Positions 17,028 through 24,938 of a stretch of 64,000 nucleotides of DNA are shown here, in pieces (positions within the stretch are counted from its first letter, which is position 1; each line of letters starts with the position of its first letter). Location: positions 62,001 to 126,000 of the forward strand of contig NZ_JBEPTK010000014.1 in assembly GCF_040549485.1 (NCBI RefSeq), in the 5' to 3' direction. Source of the DNA: Constrictibacter sp. MBR-5. GTDB taxonomy: Bacteria; Pseudomonadota; Alphaproteobacteria; JAJUGE01. The position numbers and the translations under genes are program-made. The notes under the pieces were generated by a model. It did not search any database, was not told where the DNA came from, and saw only the letters and a list, made by a program, of their open reading frames with translations.

Positions 17028-17783
17028 ATGCACCGCTTCGCGAACCCCAACCGGTTCCTTCGCCTCGCGGCAGCGATCGTGCCGTGGAGCGCGGCGGCCA
17101 CCGTCCTGCTCTTCGGCGTCGGGCTGACCTATGCGCTGGTCCTCTCGCCGCCGGACTATCAGCAGTCCGAGACGGTGCGGATCATGTACGTGCACGTCCC
17201 GGCCGCCTGGATGGCGATGGGCGCCTACGCCTTCCTGGCGCTGGCCAGTGCCGTCGCCATCGTCTGGCGCCATCCGCTCGCCGACCTCGCGGCCAAGGCC
17301 TGCGCGCCGATCGGCGCCGGCTTCACCGCCATCGCCCTGGTCACCGGCGCGCTCTGGGGGCAGCCGACCTGGGGCACATGGTGGGTGTGGGACGCGCGCC
17401 TCACCTCGGTGCTGATCCTGCTCTTCCTCTATCTGGGCTACATGGCGCTCTGGAACGCCTTCGACGACCAGAGCCGCGGCGCGCGGGCGGCCGGCATCCT
17501 GGCGCTGGTCGGCGTGGTCAACCTGCCGATCATCAAGTTCTCGGTCGACTGGTGGAACACGCTGCACCAGCCGGCCAGCATCACGCGCATCGGCACGCCG
17601 GCGATCCATCCGGCGATGCTGACGCCGCTGCTGCTGATGGCCGCGGCCTATGTCGCCTTCTTCGTCACGCTCCTGCTGCTGCGCACGCGCGCCGAGATCG
17701 CCGCGCGCCGGGTGCGGACGCTGCAGATCGCCCACAGCCGCGGCCCGGCTGCCGCCGCCATGCACGAACCGGGATATTCCTGA
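17028..17783 (+). CDS. ccmC: Heme handling protein CcmC
   Basis: 251 residues, six membrane segments. It has the WWD signature WGTWWVWD (115-122) and the two heme-ligand histidines flanking it, His56 (MYVHVPAAW) and His180 (WWNTLHQPASI). It binds heme at the periplasmic face and forms the CcmC-heme-CcmE complex. It lies 9 bases after ccmB and 3 before ccmD. Confidence 0.96.
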   Translation: MHRFANPNRFLRLAAAIVPWSAAATVLLFGVGLTYALVLSPPDYQQSETVRIMYVHVPAAWMAMGAYAFLALASAVAIVWRHPLADLAAKACAPIGAGFTAIALVTGALWGQPTWGTWWVWDARLTSVLILLFLYLGYMALWNAFDDQSRGARAAGILALVGVVNLPIIKFSVDWWNTLHQPASITRIGTPAIHPAMLTPLLLMAAAYVAFFVTLLLLRTRAEIAARRVRTLQIAHSRGPAAAAMHEPGYS

Positions 17784-17786
17784 GCC

Positions 17787-18008
17787 ATGGACAGCCTCGC
17801 CTCCTTCCTGCAGATGGGCGGCTACGCCTTCTACGTCTGGACCTCCTACGGGGTGACGGCGGCGGTGCTGGCCGGCCTGCTGGTGGCGACGCTGCGGACG
17901 CTGCGCGCCGCCGAACGCACGGCGGCGATCCTGGAGCGTGACCTGCCGCGCCGCCGCCGCGGCCGCGCCGACGGGATCGGCACCGGGACGCCGACGGGCC
18001 GCGATTGA
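17787..18008 (+). CDS. ccmD: Small heme exporter subunit CcmD
   Basis: 73 residues: an N-terminal FLQMGGYAFYVWTSYG motif typical of CcmD, one membrane segment, then a basic Arg-rich tail. CcmD stabilises the CcmC-CcmE complex and is needed to release holo-CcmE. Identified by size, motif and position between ccmC and ccmG. Confidence 0.92.
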   Translation: MDSLASFLQMGGYAFYVWTSYGVTAAVLAGLLVATLRTLRAAERTAAILERDLPRRRRGRADGIGTGTPTGRD

Positions 18009-18010
18009 GC

Positions 18011-18571
18011 ATGCGGCGCCTCGCCTTCTTCCTGCCGGTCCTGCTGTTCCTGGGCGTCGCCGGCTACCTGCTGGTCGGGCTGTGGCTCGACCCGCAGCGG
18101 CTGCCGTCGGCGCTGATCGACCAGCCGGTGCCCGAGTTCGCCCTGCCCGCCCTCGCCGGTCGCACCGGCGGCGGTGCCGACAGGGAACGCGGCCTGTCGA
18201 CCGCCGACCTGAAGACCGGCGGTGCGAAGATCGTGAACGTCTTCGCCTCCTGGTGCCTGCCGTGCCGCGCGGAGCATCCGATCCTGACGGAGTTGGCGGA
18301 GACGGCGGGCGTGCCGGTCCACGGCATCAACTACAAGGACGTGCCGGCCGCCGCAGCGAAGTGGCTGGCGGATCTGGGCGACCCCTTCGCCGCGATCGGC
18401 TCGGACCGCGACGGTCGGGTGGGGATCGACTTCGGCGTCTACGGCGTGCCGGAGACCTTCGTGATCGATGGCAACGGCGTCATCCGCTATCGCTATCCCG
18501 GCCCGCTGACGCCGGAGGTGGTGAAGCGCGAACTGCTGCCGGCCCTGCGGGCGGCAAAGGAAGCGGGCTGA
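18011..18571 (+). CDS. ccmG: Thiol:disulfide oxidoreductase CcmG (DsbE)
   Basis: About 186 residues from ATG 18011; an in-frame TTG at 18005 overlaps the ccmD stop and is an alternative. Hydrophobic anchor at 5-25, then a thioredoxin fold with active site WCLPC (Cys82, Cys85), GINYKDVPAAAAKWL and the cis-Pro loop YGVPETFVID. It keeps the heme-binding cysteines of apocytochrome c (via CcmH) reduced in the periplasm. Its TGA shares one base with the ccmH ATG. Confidence 0.95.
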   Translation: MRRLAFFLPVLLFLGVAGYLLVGLWLDPQRLPSALIDQPVPEFALPALAGRTGGGADRERGLSTADLKTGGAKIVNVFASWCLPCRAEHPILTELAETAGVPVHGINYKDVPAAAAKWLADLGDPFAAIGSDRDGRVGIDFGVYGVPETFVIDGNGVIRYRYPGPLTPEVVKRELLPALRAAKEAG

Positions 18572-19062
18572 TGCGGCGCCTGCTGATCCTGCTGGCTCTA
18601 TTGATCACGGCGCTGCATGCCCCCGGCCCCGCCTCGGGTCCCGCGTGGGCGGTACAGCCCGACGAGATCCTGGCCGATCCGGCGCTGGAGCAGCGCGCCC
18701 GGACGCTGGGCAAGGAGCTGCGCTGCCTCGTCTGCCAGAACCAGTCGCTGGACGATTCCAACGCCGACCTGGCGCGCGACCTGCGCCTGCTGGTGCGCGA
18801 GCGGCTGAAGGCCGGCGACAGCGACCAGGAGGTGCTGGACTATATCCACGCGCGCTACGGCGATTTCGTGCTGCTGCGGCCGCCGATGCGGCCGGGCACC
18901 TGGCTGCTCTGGTTCGGGCCGGCAGCCGTGATCCTGCTGGGCGGCGCCGGGATCGTGCTGTTCTTCCGGCGGCGCGGCGGCACGGCGGAGAGACCGGCGC
19001 CGCTGTCGGAAGCCGAGCGCGGCCGACTGGCGCGCGTCCTGGGCGACGAGGATCCGTCGTGA
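18571..19062 (+). CDS. ccmH: Cytochrome c maturation protein CcmH (thiol subunit)
   Basis: 163 residues: signal peptide (MRRLLILLALLITALHAPG), periplasmic three-helix domain with redox motif RCLVC (Cys52, Cys55) in the invariant context RCLVCQNQSL, then a C-terminal membrane anchor (WLLWFGPAAVILLGGAGIVLFF). It reduces apocytochrome CxxCH and works with CcmF and CcmG. It starts on the last base of ccmG and overlaps ccmI by GTGA. Confidence 0.96.
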   Translation: MRRLLILLALLITALHAPGPASGPAWAVQPDEILADPALEQRARTLGKELRCLVCQNQSLDDSNADLARDLRLLVRERLKAGDSDQEVLDYIHARYGDFVLLRPPMRPGTWLLWFGPAAVILLGGAGIVLFFRRRGGTAERPAPLSEAERGRLARVLGDEDPS

Positions 19063-20324
19063 CCGATCCGCTCTTCTGGATCGCCGCCGCCCTGCTGTCC
19101 GGCATCGTGGCGCTGGTCCTGGCCCGCCCGCTGCTGCGCGCCCGCCGCGCCGAAGACGTCTCGCCCGCTCAGGACCACGCAGCCAGCGACATCGCCGTCT
19201 ACAGGGCGCAACTGGCCGAGGTCGAGCGCGACCTCGCGCGCGGCGTGCTGGCGGCCGGTCAGGCGGAAGCGGCGCGTATCGAGATCCAGCGCCGCCTGAT
19301 CCGTGCCGGCGAACGCGCCGAGGCGGCGCCGGCCGGCGCCGGGCGGCGCATGCCGAAGCCGGCGGCCTGGGCGATCGCGCTGGCGGTGCCGCTCGCCGGG
19401 GTGGCCCTCTACATGGCCATCGGGACGCCGGGCGCGCCGGACATGCCGCTGAGCGAGCGGATCGCCGCGGCGCAGAGCCGGGACGCGGAGGAGCGTGCCC
19501 GTTTCGAGACGCTGACCGCGGACCTGCGGGAACGCCTGCGCGACCGGCCGGACGACGTTACCGGCTGGATTATGCTGGGCCGGTCGGAGCGGCTGCTCGG
19601 CCGCTACGCGCCCAGCCTCGCGGCATTCGAGACGGCGCTGAAGGCGGCGGGCGGCCCGGCCGCGGCACCGGCCGACCTGCTGGCGGATATCGGCGAGTCG
19701 CATGTCTACACCGCCAACGGCAGGGTCGACGGGGCGGCGCGCGGCTGGTTCGAACGCGCCCTCGCCCGCGATCCGTCGCACCTGAAGGCGCGGCACTATC
19801 TGGCGGTCGCCCGGTCGCAGGCCGGCGACGACCGCGGCGCGCTCGCCCTGATGCGCGGCATCGAGGTCGAAGCGCCGGAGAATGCACCCTGGCTGCCGGC
19901 GCTGCGCCAGCGGATCGCCCAGCTGGAGACGCGGATCGGTCCGGACGCCGCCTCGGTGCAACCGGAGCGGCCGTCGGCACCTGCCGCGCAGCCGGGGGGA
20001 CCGTTCGCCGGTGCCGTCGCCGAGCGCGGACCGGACCGCGAGACGATGGCAGCGGCGGCGCAGATGTCACCGGAGGAACGCGAGGCCTTCATCCGCGGGA
20101 TGGTGCAGCGGCTGGCCGACCGGCTGGCGGCGGAGCCCGACGACCCCGACGGCTGGGTGCGCCTCGGCCGGGCCCGCACGGTGCTCGGCGAGCCGGACGA
20201 GGCGAAGGCCGCCTACGAGAAGGCCGCGGCGATCTGGCGGGAACGGCTGGAAAATACGGCCGCGGACGCCCCGGACCGCGCCGAAATCGAAGGCCGGCTG
20301 CGACAGGTCGAGCAGCTGCTCTAA
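19059..20324 (+). CDS. ccmI: Cytochrome c maturation TPR protein CcmI
   Basis: 421 residues from GTG 19059 (4-base overlap with ccmH). Two membrane segments frame a short coiled cytoplasmic loop (AVYRAQLAEVERDLARGVL, the CcmI-1 signature). The periplasmic part has TPR motifs (WIMLGRSERLLGRYAPSLAAFETAL; WVRLGRARTVLGEPDEAKAAYEKAA) that hold the C-terminus of apocytochrome c for the CcmFH ligase. The C-terminal TPR block after a Pro/Ala linker completes the CcmI-2 domain. Last gene of the operon; its end overlaps the convergent cofD gene by 4 bases. Confidence 0.93.
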   Translation: MTDPLFWIAAALLSGIVALVLARPLLRARRAEDVSPAQDHAASDIAVYRAQLAEVERDLARGVLAAGQAEAARIEIQRRLIRAGERAEAAPAGAGRRMPKPAAWAIALAVPLAGVALYMAIGTPGAPDMPLSERIAAAQSRDAEERARFETLTADLRERLRDRPDDVTGWIMLGRSERLLGRYAPSLAAFETALKAAGGPAAAPADLLADIGESHVYTANGRVDGAARGWFERALARDPSHLKARHYLAVARSQAGDDRGALALMRGIEVEAPENAPWLPALRQRIAQLETRIGPDAASVQPERPSAPAAQPGGPFAGAVAERGPDRETMAAAAQMSPEEREAFIRGMVQRLADRLAAEPDDPDGWVRLGRARTVLGEPDEAKAAYEKAAAIWRERLENTAADAPDRAEIEGRLRQVEQLL

Positions 20325-21277
20325 CGTCGCAGCCGATCCGCCAGGGACAGGACGGCGCGGGCGACGGCCGTCTTCGTCTCCAAATCGGTCATTACGGTCT
20401 GCGCCACCGCCACCGTCAGCCCTTCGGCTTCGAGGTCCGATGCGAGGGCGGCGTCGGCCTCGTCCAGGAGGTAGCCGTCGAGGCGGATGCGCGAGCGGTA
20501 GTGCCGGGCGACGGCCGACGCGCTGACTTCGAATCCCAGTTCGGCCAGCATCTTGGCGGTCGGCCCCTTCACCGCCGCGCCGCCGACCACGGGCGAGACG
20601 GCGACGATGGGCGCCTTTACGTCGTTCAGCGCCTCCACGACACCCGGGATAGCCAGGATCGGATCGATGCTGATGAAGGGGTTGGAGGGGCAGATCACGA
20701 CCGCGGCGAGGCCGGGGTCGGCGAGCGCTTCGGCGAGTGCGGGGGACGGACGCGCGGCGGCGGCGCCCTCGAAGCGGAAGCCGGTGACGCGTGGCTCGCA
20801 GCGCAGGCGCACGAAATAATGCTGGAAGGGCAGCGGGCCGTCGGGCGTCTCGACGACCGTGCGGACCGGCTGGTCGGTGGCGGGCACGATGGACGGGCCG
20901 ATGCCGAGGCGGCCGCAGAGCGCCGCCGTGACCTCCGACAGCGTCTCGCCGGCGCGCAGGCGGCGGGTGCGTTCGGCGTGCAGGGCGAGGTCGCGGTCGC
21001 CGAGGTTGAACCAGGTGTCGCCGCCCAGTTCGCCCAGGGCGGCCATGAAGTTCCAGGTCTCGCCCTGGCGGCCCCAGCCGCGCTCGGTGTCCGACAGGCC
21101 GGAGAGCGTGTAGGTCAGCGTGTCGAGGTCGGGGCAGATGGTCAGCCCGAGATGCTCGAAATCGTCGCCGGGGTTGGCGGCGATCGTCAGGTCGGCGTGC
21201 GGCACCACCTGGGCGAGGCCGAGCGCCAGCTTGGCGCCGCCGATGCCGCCCGACAAAGCGAGGATGCGGACCGTCAC
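20321..21277 (-). CDS. cofD: 2-phospho-L-lactate transferase CofD (F420 biosynthesis)
   Basis: 318 residues. It transfers the phospho-lactyl, phosphoenolpyruvyl or phosphoglyceryl moiety from its guanylyl-diphospho donor to the deazaflavin Fo. N-terminal GGIGGAK (10-16), NPGDDFEHLGL, DLDTLTYTL, WFNLGDRDLALH and VICPSNPFISIDPILA are strongly conserved CofD/FbiA blocks. It overlaps cofE by 4 bases (21274-21277). Which C3 unit is used cannot be seen here. The Fo synthase and CofC genes are not in the window. Confidence 0.95.
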   Translation of the reverse strand: MTVRILALSGGIGGAKLALGLAQVVPHADLTIAANPGDDFEHLGLTICPDLDTLTYTLSGLSDTERGWGRQGETWNFMAALGELGGDTWFNLGDRDLALHAERTRRLRAGETLSEVTAALCGRLGIGPSIVPATDQPVRTVVETPDGPLPFQHYFVRLRCEPRVTGFRFEGAAAARPSPALAEALADPGLAAVVICPSNPFISIDPILAIPGVVEALNDVKAPIVAVSPVVGGAAVKGPTAKMLAELGFEVSASAVARHYRSRIRLDGYLLDEADAALASDLEAEGLTVAVAQTVMTDLETKTAVARAVLSLADRLRR

Positions 21278-22047
21278 CGGAAGAGGTCCATTTCCTTCGG
21301 CCGCACCAGGGCGGCCGCCGACTGATCGGAGGCGCTGAATTCCAGTCCGCGGACCAGGACGACCGGCGTCGCTTCCGCCGCCTGCCCCATCACCAGCGAG
21401 CCGGCGGCGGCGATCTCGTCGGCCTGGCCGACCGTGGTGACCTGGAGCGCGCGGCCGAACAGGTCGGGATGGCCGCGCAGGTCGGTCAGCGGCTCGATGC
21501 CGTAGCTGCCGATGGCGACGCCCACGGTGCCGTTGCGCCAGGCGCGGCCGTGGCTGTCGTTGATCACCACCGCCGCGCGCGCGCCGGTCCGCTCGGCCAG
21601 TTCGTCCGACAACCGCCGGGCCGATCCGTCCGGATCGCGCGGCAGCAGCAGCACGAGGTCGTCGGTGCCGATCTGCTCGATGTTGGAATGGTCGATGCCG
21701 GCATTGGCGGAGACGAAGCCCAGGCGGTGGGCGACGACGATGACGCCCGGCCGGAAGCGTACGACCTCGCTCGACTCGTCGAGGATGACCTGGACCATGC
21801 GGGGGTCCTTGGCCGTCTGGGCGGCGAGCGCCGCGGCGTGCGGCCCCGGCGTCACCGTCCGCAGGTCGACATAGCGATTCTCGGCCTTCGAGACGATCTT
21901 CTGCGCGACGACGAGGACATCGCCGGAGGCGAGCGCCTCGCCCGCCGCCGCGACCGCGTGCAGGATCAGTCCCGCGAGGTCGTCTCCGGGGGAGACCAGC
22001 GGGATGCCCGGCAGGGCGGTCATGGTGACGCGGCGGGTCATCGGCAC
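21274..22047 (-). CDS. cofE: F420-0:gamma-glutamyl ligase CofE
   Basis: 257 residues; adds L-glutamate(s) to F420-0 with GTP. Conserved stretches: GDVLVVAQKIVSKAENRYVDL, VVRFRPGVIVVAHRLGFVSANAGIDHSN, LLLPRDPDGSARRL and VVINDSHGRAWRNGTVGVAIG, the CofE signature around the metal/GTP site. Single-domain form, without the FMN reductase extension of actinobacterial FbiB. Start: in-frame ATGs at 22047, 22041 and 22023; not resolved. Downstream of npdG-like with a 76-base gap that holds a 12-bp tandem repeat. Confidence 0.93.
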   Translation of the reverse strand: MPMTRRVTMTALPGIPLVSPGDDLAGLILHAVAAAGEALASGDVLVVAQKIVSKAENRYVDLRTVTPGPHAAALAAQTAKDPRMVQVILDESSEVVRFRPGVIVVAHRLGFVSANAGIDHSNIEQIGTDDLVLLLPRDPDGSARRLSDELAERTGARAAVVINDSHGRAWRNGTVGVAIGSYGIEPLTDLRGHPDLFGRALQVTTVGQADEIAAAGSLVMGQAAEATPVVLVRGLEFSASDQSAAALVRPKEMDLFR

Positions 22048-22063
22048 CCTTCCAGGCGGCCCT

Positions 22064-22087
22064 GCGAGGTTCCGGGCGAGGTTCCGG
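22064..22087. repeat. Perfect 12-bp tandem duplication upstream of cofE
   Basis: GCGAGGTTCCGG at 22064-22075 and 22076-22087, head to tail, in the 76-base gap between the F420 reductase-like gene and cofE. It would sit in the 5' leader of cofE if the genes are cotranscribed. Confidence 0.9.
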
Positions 22088-22123
22088 CGCGGACGTCGTT
22101 TCGGGCGGGAGAAGCCGCCGCGG

Positions 22124-22795
22124 TCACACCCCCGGCTTTCCGGTGATGCGGATGCCGGCGCCCTCGATCTTGTAGCGGCGGTTGAGGGTGATCAGCACCG
22201 ACGTCAGCGCCTCGGCCGCGGCGGAGTTCGCCAGCGGCCCGGCATGCCAACCGCGCAGGCCGGCCGCCTCGACCAGGGCCATGACGGCGTCGCGCGCCGC
22301 GGCCTTGTCGCCGCAGACCAGCACGTCGCACTCGATCTCCAGATCCTCGTCCTGGAGCTTGGCCGCCGCCACGTCCTGGAAGGCGGAGACGACCTGGACG
22401 CCCTCGCCCAGCAGCCGCTGCGCGATGACCGCCGCACAGCCCTCGGACGGAAGCTGCACCGTGCCGACCTTCGGCGGCTCGAGCGGGACCGTGGTGTCGA
22501 CGAAGATCTTGCCCTGGCAGGCCGCGCGCACGCTCTCGATCGTCGAGGCGTGGCTGGACCACGGCACCGTCATGACGACGATGTCGGCGGCGGCCGCCGC
22601 CTCCGGGTTCGCCATGCCGCGGATGTCGCTGCGGCCGCTGCGGGTGTTGAGCTCGGCCGCGGCCGCCTCGGCCTTCTCGGCGCCGCGCGAGCCGATCACG
22701 AGCGGATAGCCGGCGCGCGCCCAGCGCCGCGCCAGTCCGGATCCGAGATCGCCGGTGCCGCCGAGCACTGCGACGGTGGGCCGACCTTCACTCAT
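22124..22795 (-). CDS. npdG: NADPH-dependent F420 reductase-like protein
   Basis: 223 residues, F420H2:NADP+ oxidoreductase family (Fno/NpdG). Rossmann motif VAVLGGTGDLGSGLARRWARAGY (Gly loop 12-18), IGSRGAEKAEAAAAEL with Ser-Arg for the NADP 2'-phosphate, DIVVMTVPWSSHAST, and the C-terminal GPLANSAAAEALTSVLITLNRRYK, all characteristic. It moves hydride between F420 and NADP. It starts on an ATGA overlap with the upstream lyase gene, so the two are translationally coupled, and it precedes cofE-cofD: biosynthesis and recycling of the cofactor in one unit. Confidence 0.88.
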   Translation of the reverse strand: MSEGRPTVAVLGGTGDLGSGLARRWARAGYPLVIGSRGAEKAEAAAAELNTRSGRSDIRGMANPEAAAAADIVVMTVPWSSHASTIESVRAACQGKIFVDTTVPLEPPKVGTVQLPSEGCAAVIAQRLLGEGVQVVSAFQDVAAAKLQDEDLEIECDVLVCGDKAAARDAVMALVEAAGLRGWHAGPLANSAAAEALTSVLITLNRRYKIEGAGIRITGKPGV

Positions 22796-23724
22796 TTACG
22801 TCCTCCGGTGGGTGTGCGTACGTCGTCGGGAACCACGCTGCGGGCGACCGATGCGTCGAGCGCCTCGTAGTCGTGGTAGCCGATGGTTTCGTAGAGTTCG
22901 GCGCGCGTCTGCATGCCGTCGAGCAGGGCGGCGGCACTGCCGGCACGGGCCAGCTCGGCATAGAGGCCTTCCATGGCCTTCGCGGCGATACGCAGCGAGG
23001 AGACCGGCCAGATCACGATGCGGCAGCCGAAGGATTCCAGCTGGTCGGCGGTGAAGTAGGGCGTGCGGCCGAACTCGGTCATGTTCGCCATGACGGGAAC
23101 GGGCACCGCCGCGCAGAAGGCGCGGAAGTCCGCCTCGCCGGTCAGGGCGTCGGGAAACAGGATGTCGGCGCCGGCCTCGGCATAGAGGCGGGCACGGCGG
23201 ATGGCGCCGTCGAGGCCTTCCGACGCCGCGGCGTCGGTGCGGGCGATGATGCGCAGGTGCGAGCGCGCCCGCCGGGCGGCGGCGACCTTGGCCGCCATGT
23301 CCTCGGGCGACGCGAGGCGCTTGTCGTTCAGGTGGCCGCACTTCTTCGGCAGGATCTGGTCCTCGATCTGGACCGCGGCGGCGCCGGCATCCTCCAGTTC
23401 GCGCACGAGGCGCATGACGTTCAGCGCCTCGCCGTAGCCGGTGTCGCCGTCGACGATGAGCGGCAGGCCGGTGGCGCGCGCGATGCTGCGCGTCGAGGCG
23501 CAGAGTTCCTCCATCGTCAGCACGCCGAGGTCGGGCAGGCCGCGCGCCGCGGTCACCGCGCCCCCCGAGACGTAGAGGCAGCCGAATCCGGCGCGCTTCG
23601 CCAGCAGGCCGGCCATGGCGTCGTGCGCGCCCGGAACGCGGACGATCCCGGGCTGCGCGAGCATGGCGCCGAGCCGCTCGCCCGCCGGCGCCGCCTCCCA
23701 GAAATCAGCCGTCAGCCACGTCAT
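22792..23724 (-). CDS. Isocitrate lyase/PEP mutase superfamily C-C lyase (PrpB/oxaloacetate decarboxylase-like)
   Basis: 310 residues from ATG 23724 (MTWLTADFWE). Alpha/beta barrel with IVRVPGAHDAMAGLLAKRAGFGCLYVSGG, metal site VDGDTGYGEA (91-100), and catalytic loop EDQILPKKCGH (121-131); the KKCGH cysteine (129) marks lyases of the methylisocitrate lyase type and argues against PEP mutase. Candidates are methylisocitrate lyase, oxaloacetate decarboxylase or a related 2-oxo-acid lyase. No prpC/prpD neighbour is present. The ATGA overlap with the F420 reductase gene suggests a linked role that is not explained by known F420 chemistry. Confidence 0.8.
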   Translation of the reverse strand: MTWLTADFWEAAPAGERLGAMLAQPGIVRVPGAHDAMAGLLAKRAGFGCLYVSGGAVTAARGLPDLGVLTMEELCASTRSIARATGLPLIVDGDTGYGEALNVMRLVRELEDAGAAAVQIEDQILPKKCGHLNDKRLASPEDMAAKVAAARRARSHLRIIARTDAAASEGLDGAIRRARLYAEAGADILFPDALTGEADFRAFCAAVPVPVMANMTEFGRTPYFTADQLESFGCRIVIWPVSSLRIAAKAMEGLYAELARAGSAAALLDGMQTRAELYETIGYHDYEALDASVARSVVPDDVRTPTGGRK

Positions 23725-23833
23725 CGCCGTCTCCGCCCGAAACCGTCCAGCCGCGCCCGGCCGAAGCGCGCGCAGTGAAGCACGCTTTCCGGCGAAGGTC
23801 ACCAGGACGGCTGGGCCGCCGGGAGGGAGGCCG

Positions 23834-23878
23834 TCAGCCGCCTGTTCGTCAGCCGCCCATGCTTCAGCCGCCCGTCCG
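23834..23878. repeat. Three 15-bp near-repeats over the stop codon of the esterase gene
   Basis: CAGCCGCC recurs with exact 15-base period at 23835, 23850 and 23865, with the intervening bases partly conserved. On the minus strand each unit reads GGC GGC TGA, so the end and stop of the alpha/beta hydrolase are present three times. Confidence 0.8.
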
Positions 23879-24760
23879 CTCGCGCACGAAGGCGCCGGCG
23901 CGTTCGATGGCGTCGCGGCCTTCCGAGAGGATGGGTGCGAACATGTGCCAGACGTGGACCATGTCGTCCCAAGGCTCCAGCACAACCTCGACGCCCGCGG
24001 CGCGCGCCCTGTCGGCGAGGCGGACGGCGTCGTCGAGGAGGCACTCGGCCGTGCCGACCTGGACCAGCAGCGGCGGCAGCCCCTTCAGGTCGGCGTACAG
24101 CGGCGAGGCGAGCGGCATCTTCGGGTCGGCACCGGCCAGATACTGATCGGCGAACCAGGCGATGACGGGCGGCCAGATGACCGGGTCGACCTCGGCCTTC
24201 GACTGCATCGTGGCGCCGGTGCCCTCCATGTCGGTCCAGGGCGAGATGCACACGCCGCCCGCCGGCATTGCGTCGCCGTCGTCCTGAAGCACCACCAGGG
24301 CCGAGACCGTGAGGCCGCCGCCGGCGGAATCGCCGGCGATGACCGTGCGCTCCGCTTTCGCACCGCGGGCGATCAGCCAGCGATAGGCGCCGACCGCATC
24401 CTCCACGGCCGCCGGGAACGGATGCTCAGGCCCGAGGCGGTAGTCGAGCAGGAGCACCTGGGCATCCGCCGCCCGCGACAACGCGTAGGCGAGGTTGCGG
24501 TGCGTGTCGCAGGAACCGATCACGTAGCCGCCGCCGTGCAGGTAGACGATCCAGCGATCGGACGCGGCAGCCTCCGGCGCGGCGACGATCTCGGCCGGAC
24601 AGCCGCCCGCGGAGACCTTCTCCACACGCGCGTCGCCGGGTGCGGGAAACTTCTCGCCCAGCAGTTCGTAGCGCGCGCGCATCTCGGGCACCGTCGGCTG
24701 CTCGGGCCGGCCGCGGTCGCGCATGGCCTGGATCAGAGTCGCCAGTTCCGTGGCCGTCAT
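23864..24760 (-). CDS. Alpha/beta hydrolase, hormone-sensitive lipase (HSL) family esterase
   Basis: 298 residues. Oxyanion motif HGGG (75-78, in VYLHGGGYVIGS), nucleophile Ser145 in GDSAGGG (143-149), and DYRLGPEHPFPAAVEDA, all HSL/family IV hallmarks. The charge relay acid and His lie in the C-terminal part (the segment near DMVHVWHMF is the expected His region). Cytoplasmic; acts on short acyl esters. It follows the lyase/F420 operon on the same strand but is upstream of it with a 139-base gap, so it may be a separate unit. Its stop lies in a 15-bp triple repeat. Confidence 0.88.
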   Translation of the reverse strand: MTATELATLIQAMRDRGRPEQPTVPEMRARYELLGEKFPAPGDARVEKVSAGGCPAEIVAAPEAAASDRWIVYLHGGGYVIGSCDTHRNLAYALSRAADAQVLLLDYRLGPEHPFPAAVEDAVGAYRWLIARGAKAERTVIAGDSAGGGLTVSALVVLQDDGDAMPAGGVCISPWTDMEGTGATMQSKAEVDPVIWPPVIAWFADQYLAGADPKMPLASPLYADLKGLPPLLVQVGTAECLLDDAVRLADRARAAGVEVVLEPWDDMVHVWHMFAPILSEGRDAIERAGAFVRERTGG

Positions 24761-24938
24761 TCTCGTCCTCTCCCCTTGTGGCGCGGGCCGGCGACGTGGA
24801 CAGGCCGGGCCCTCGCCCTATGATAGCCCCTCGTACCGGCGGACGATAAACGCCCCGTCCGACCGGGTCAGATGCCAATCATCGTGGAGGCCAACCCGGT
24901 CCCATCGCAAGGGACATCGAGGGAGGAGTGGAGTGAAG

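Noticed and set aside
22792-23724. PEP mutase/phosphonate biosynthesis assignment for the lyase-family gene
   Set aside because: The KKCGH loop with catalytic Cys129 is that of C-C lyases; mutases lack it, and no phosphonopyruvate decarboxylase is nearby.
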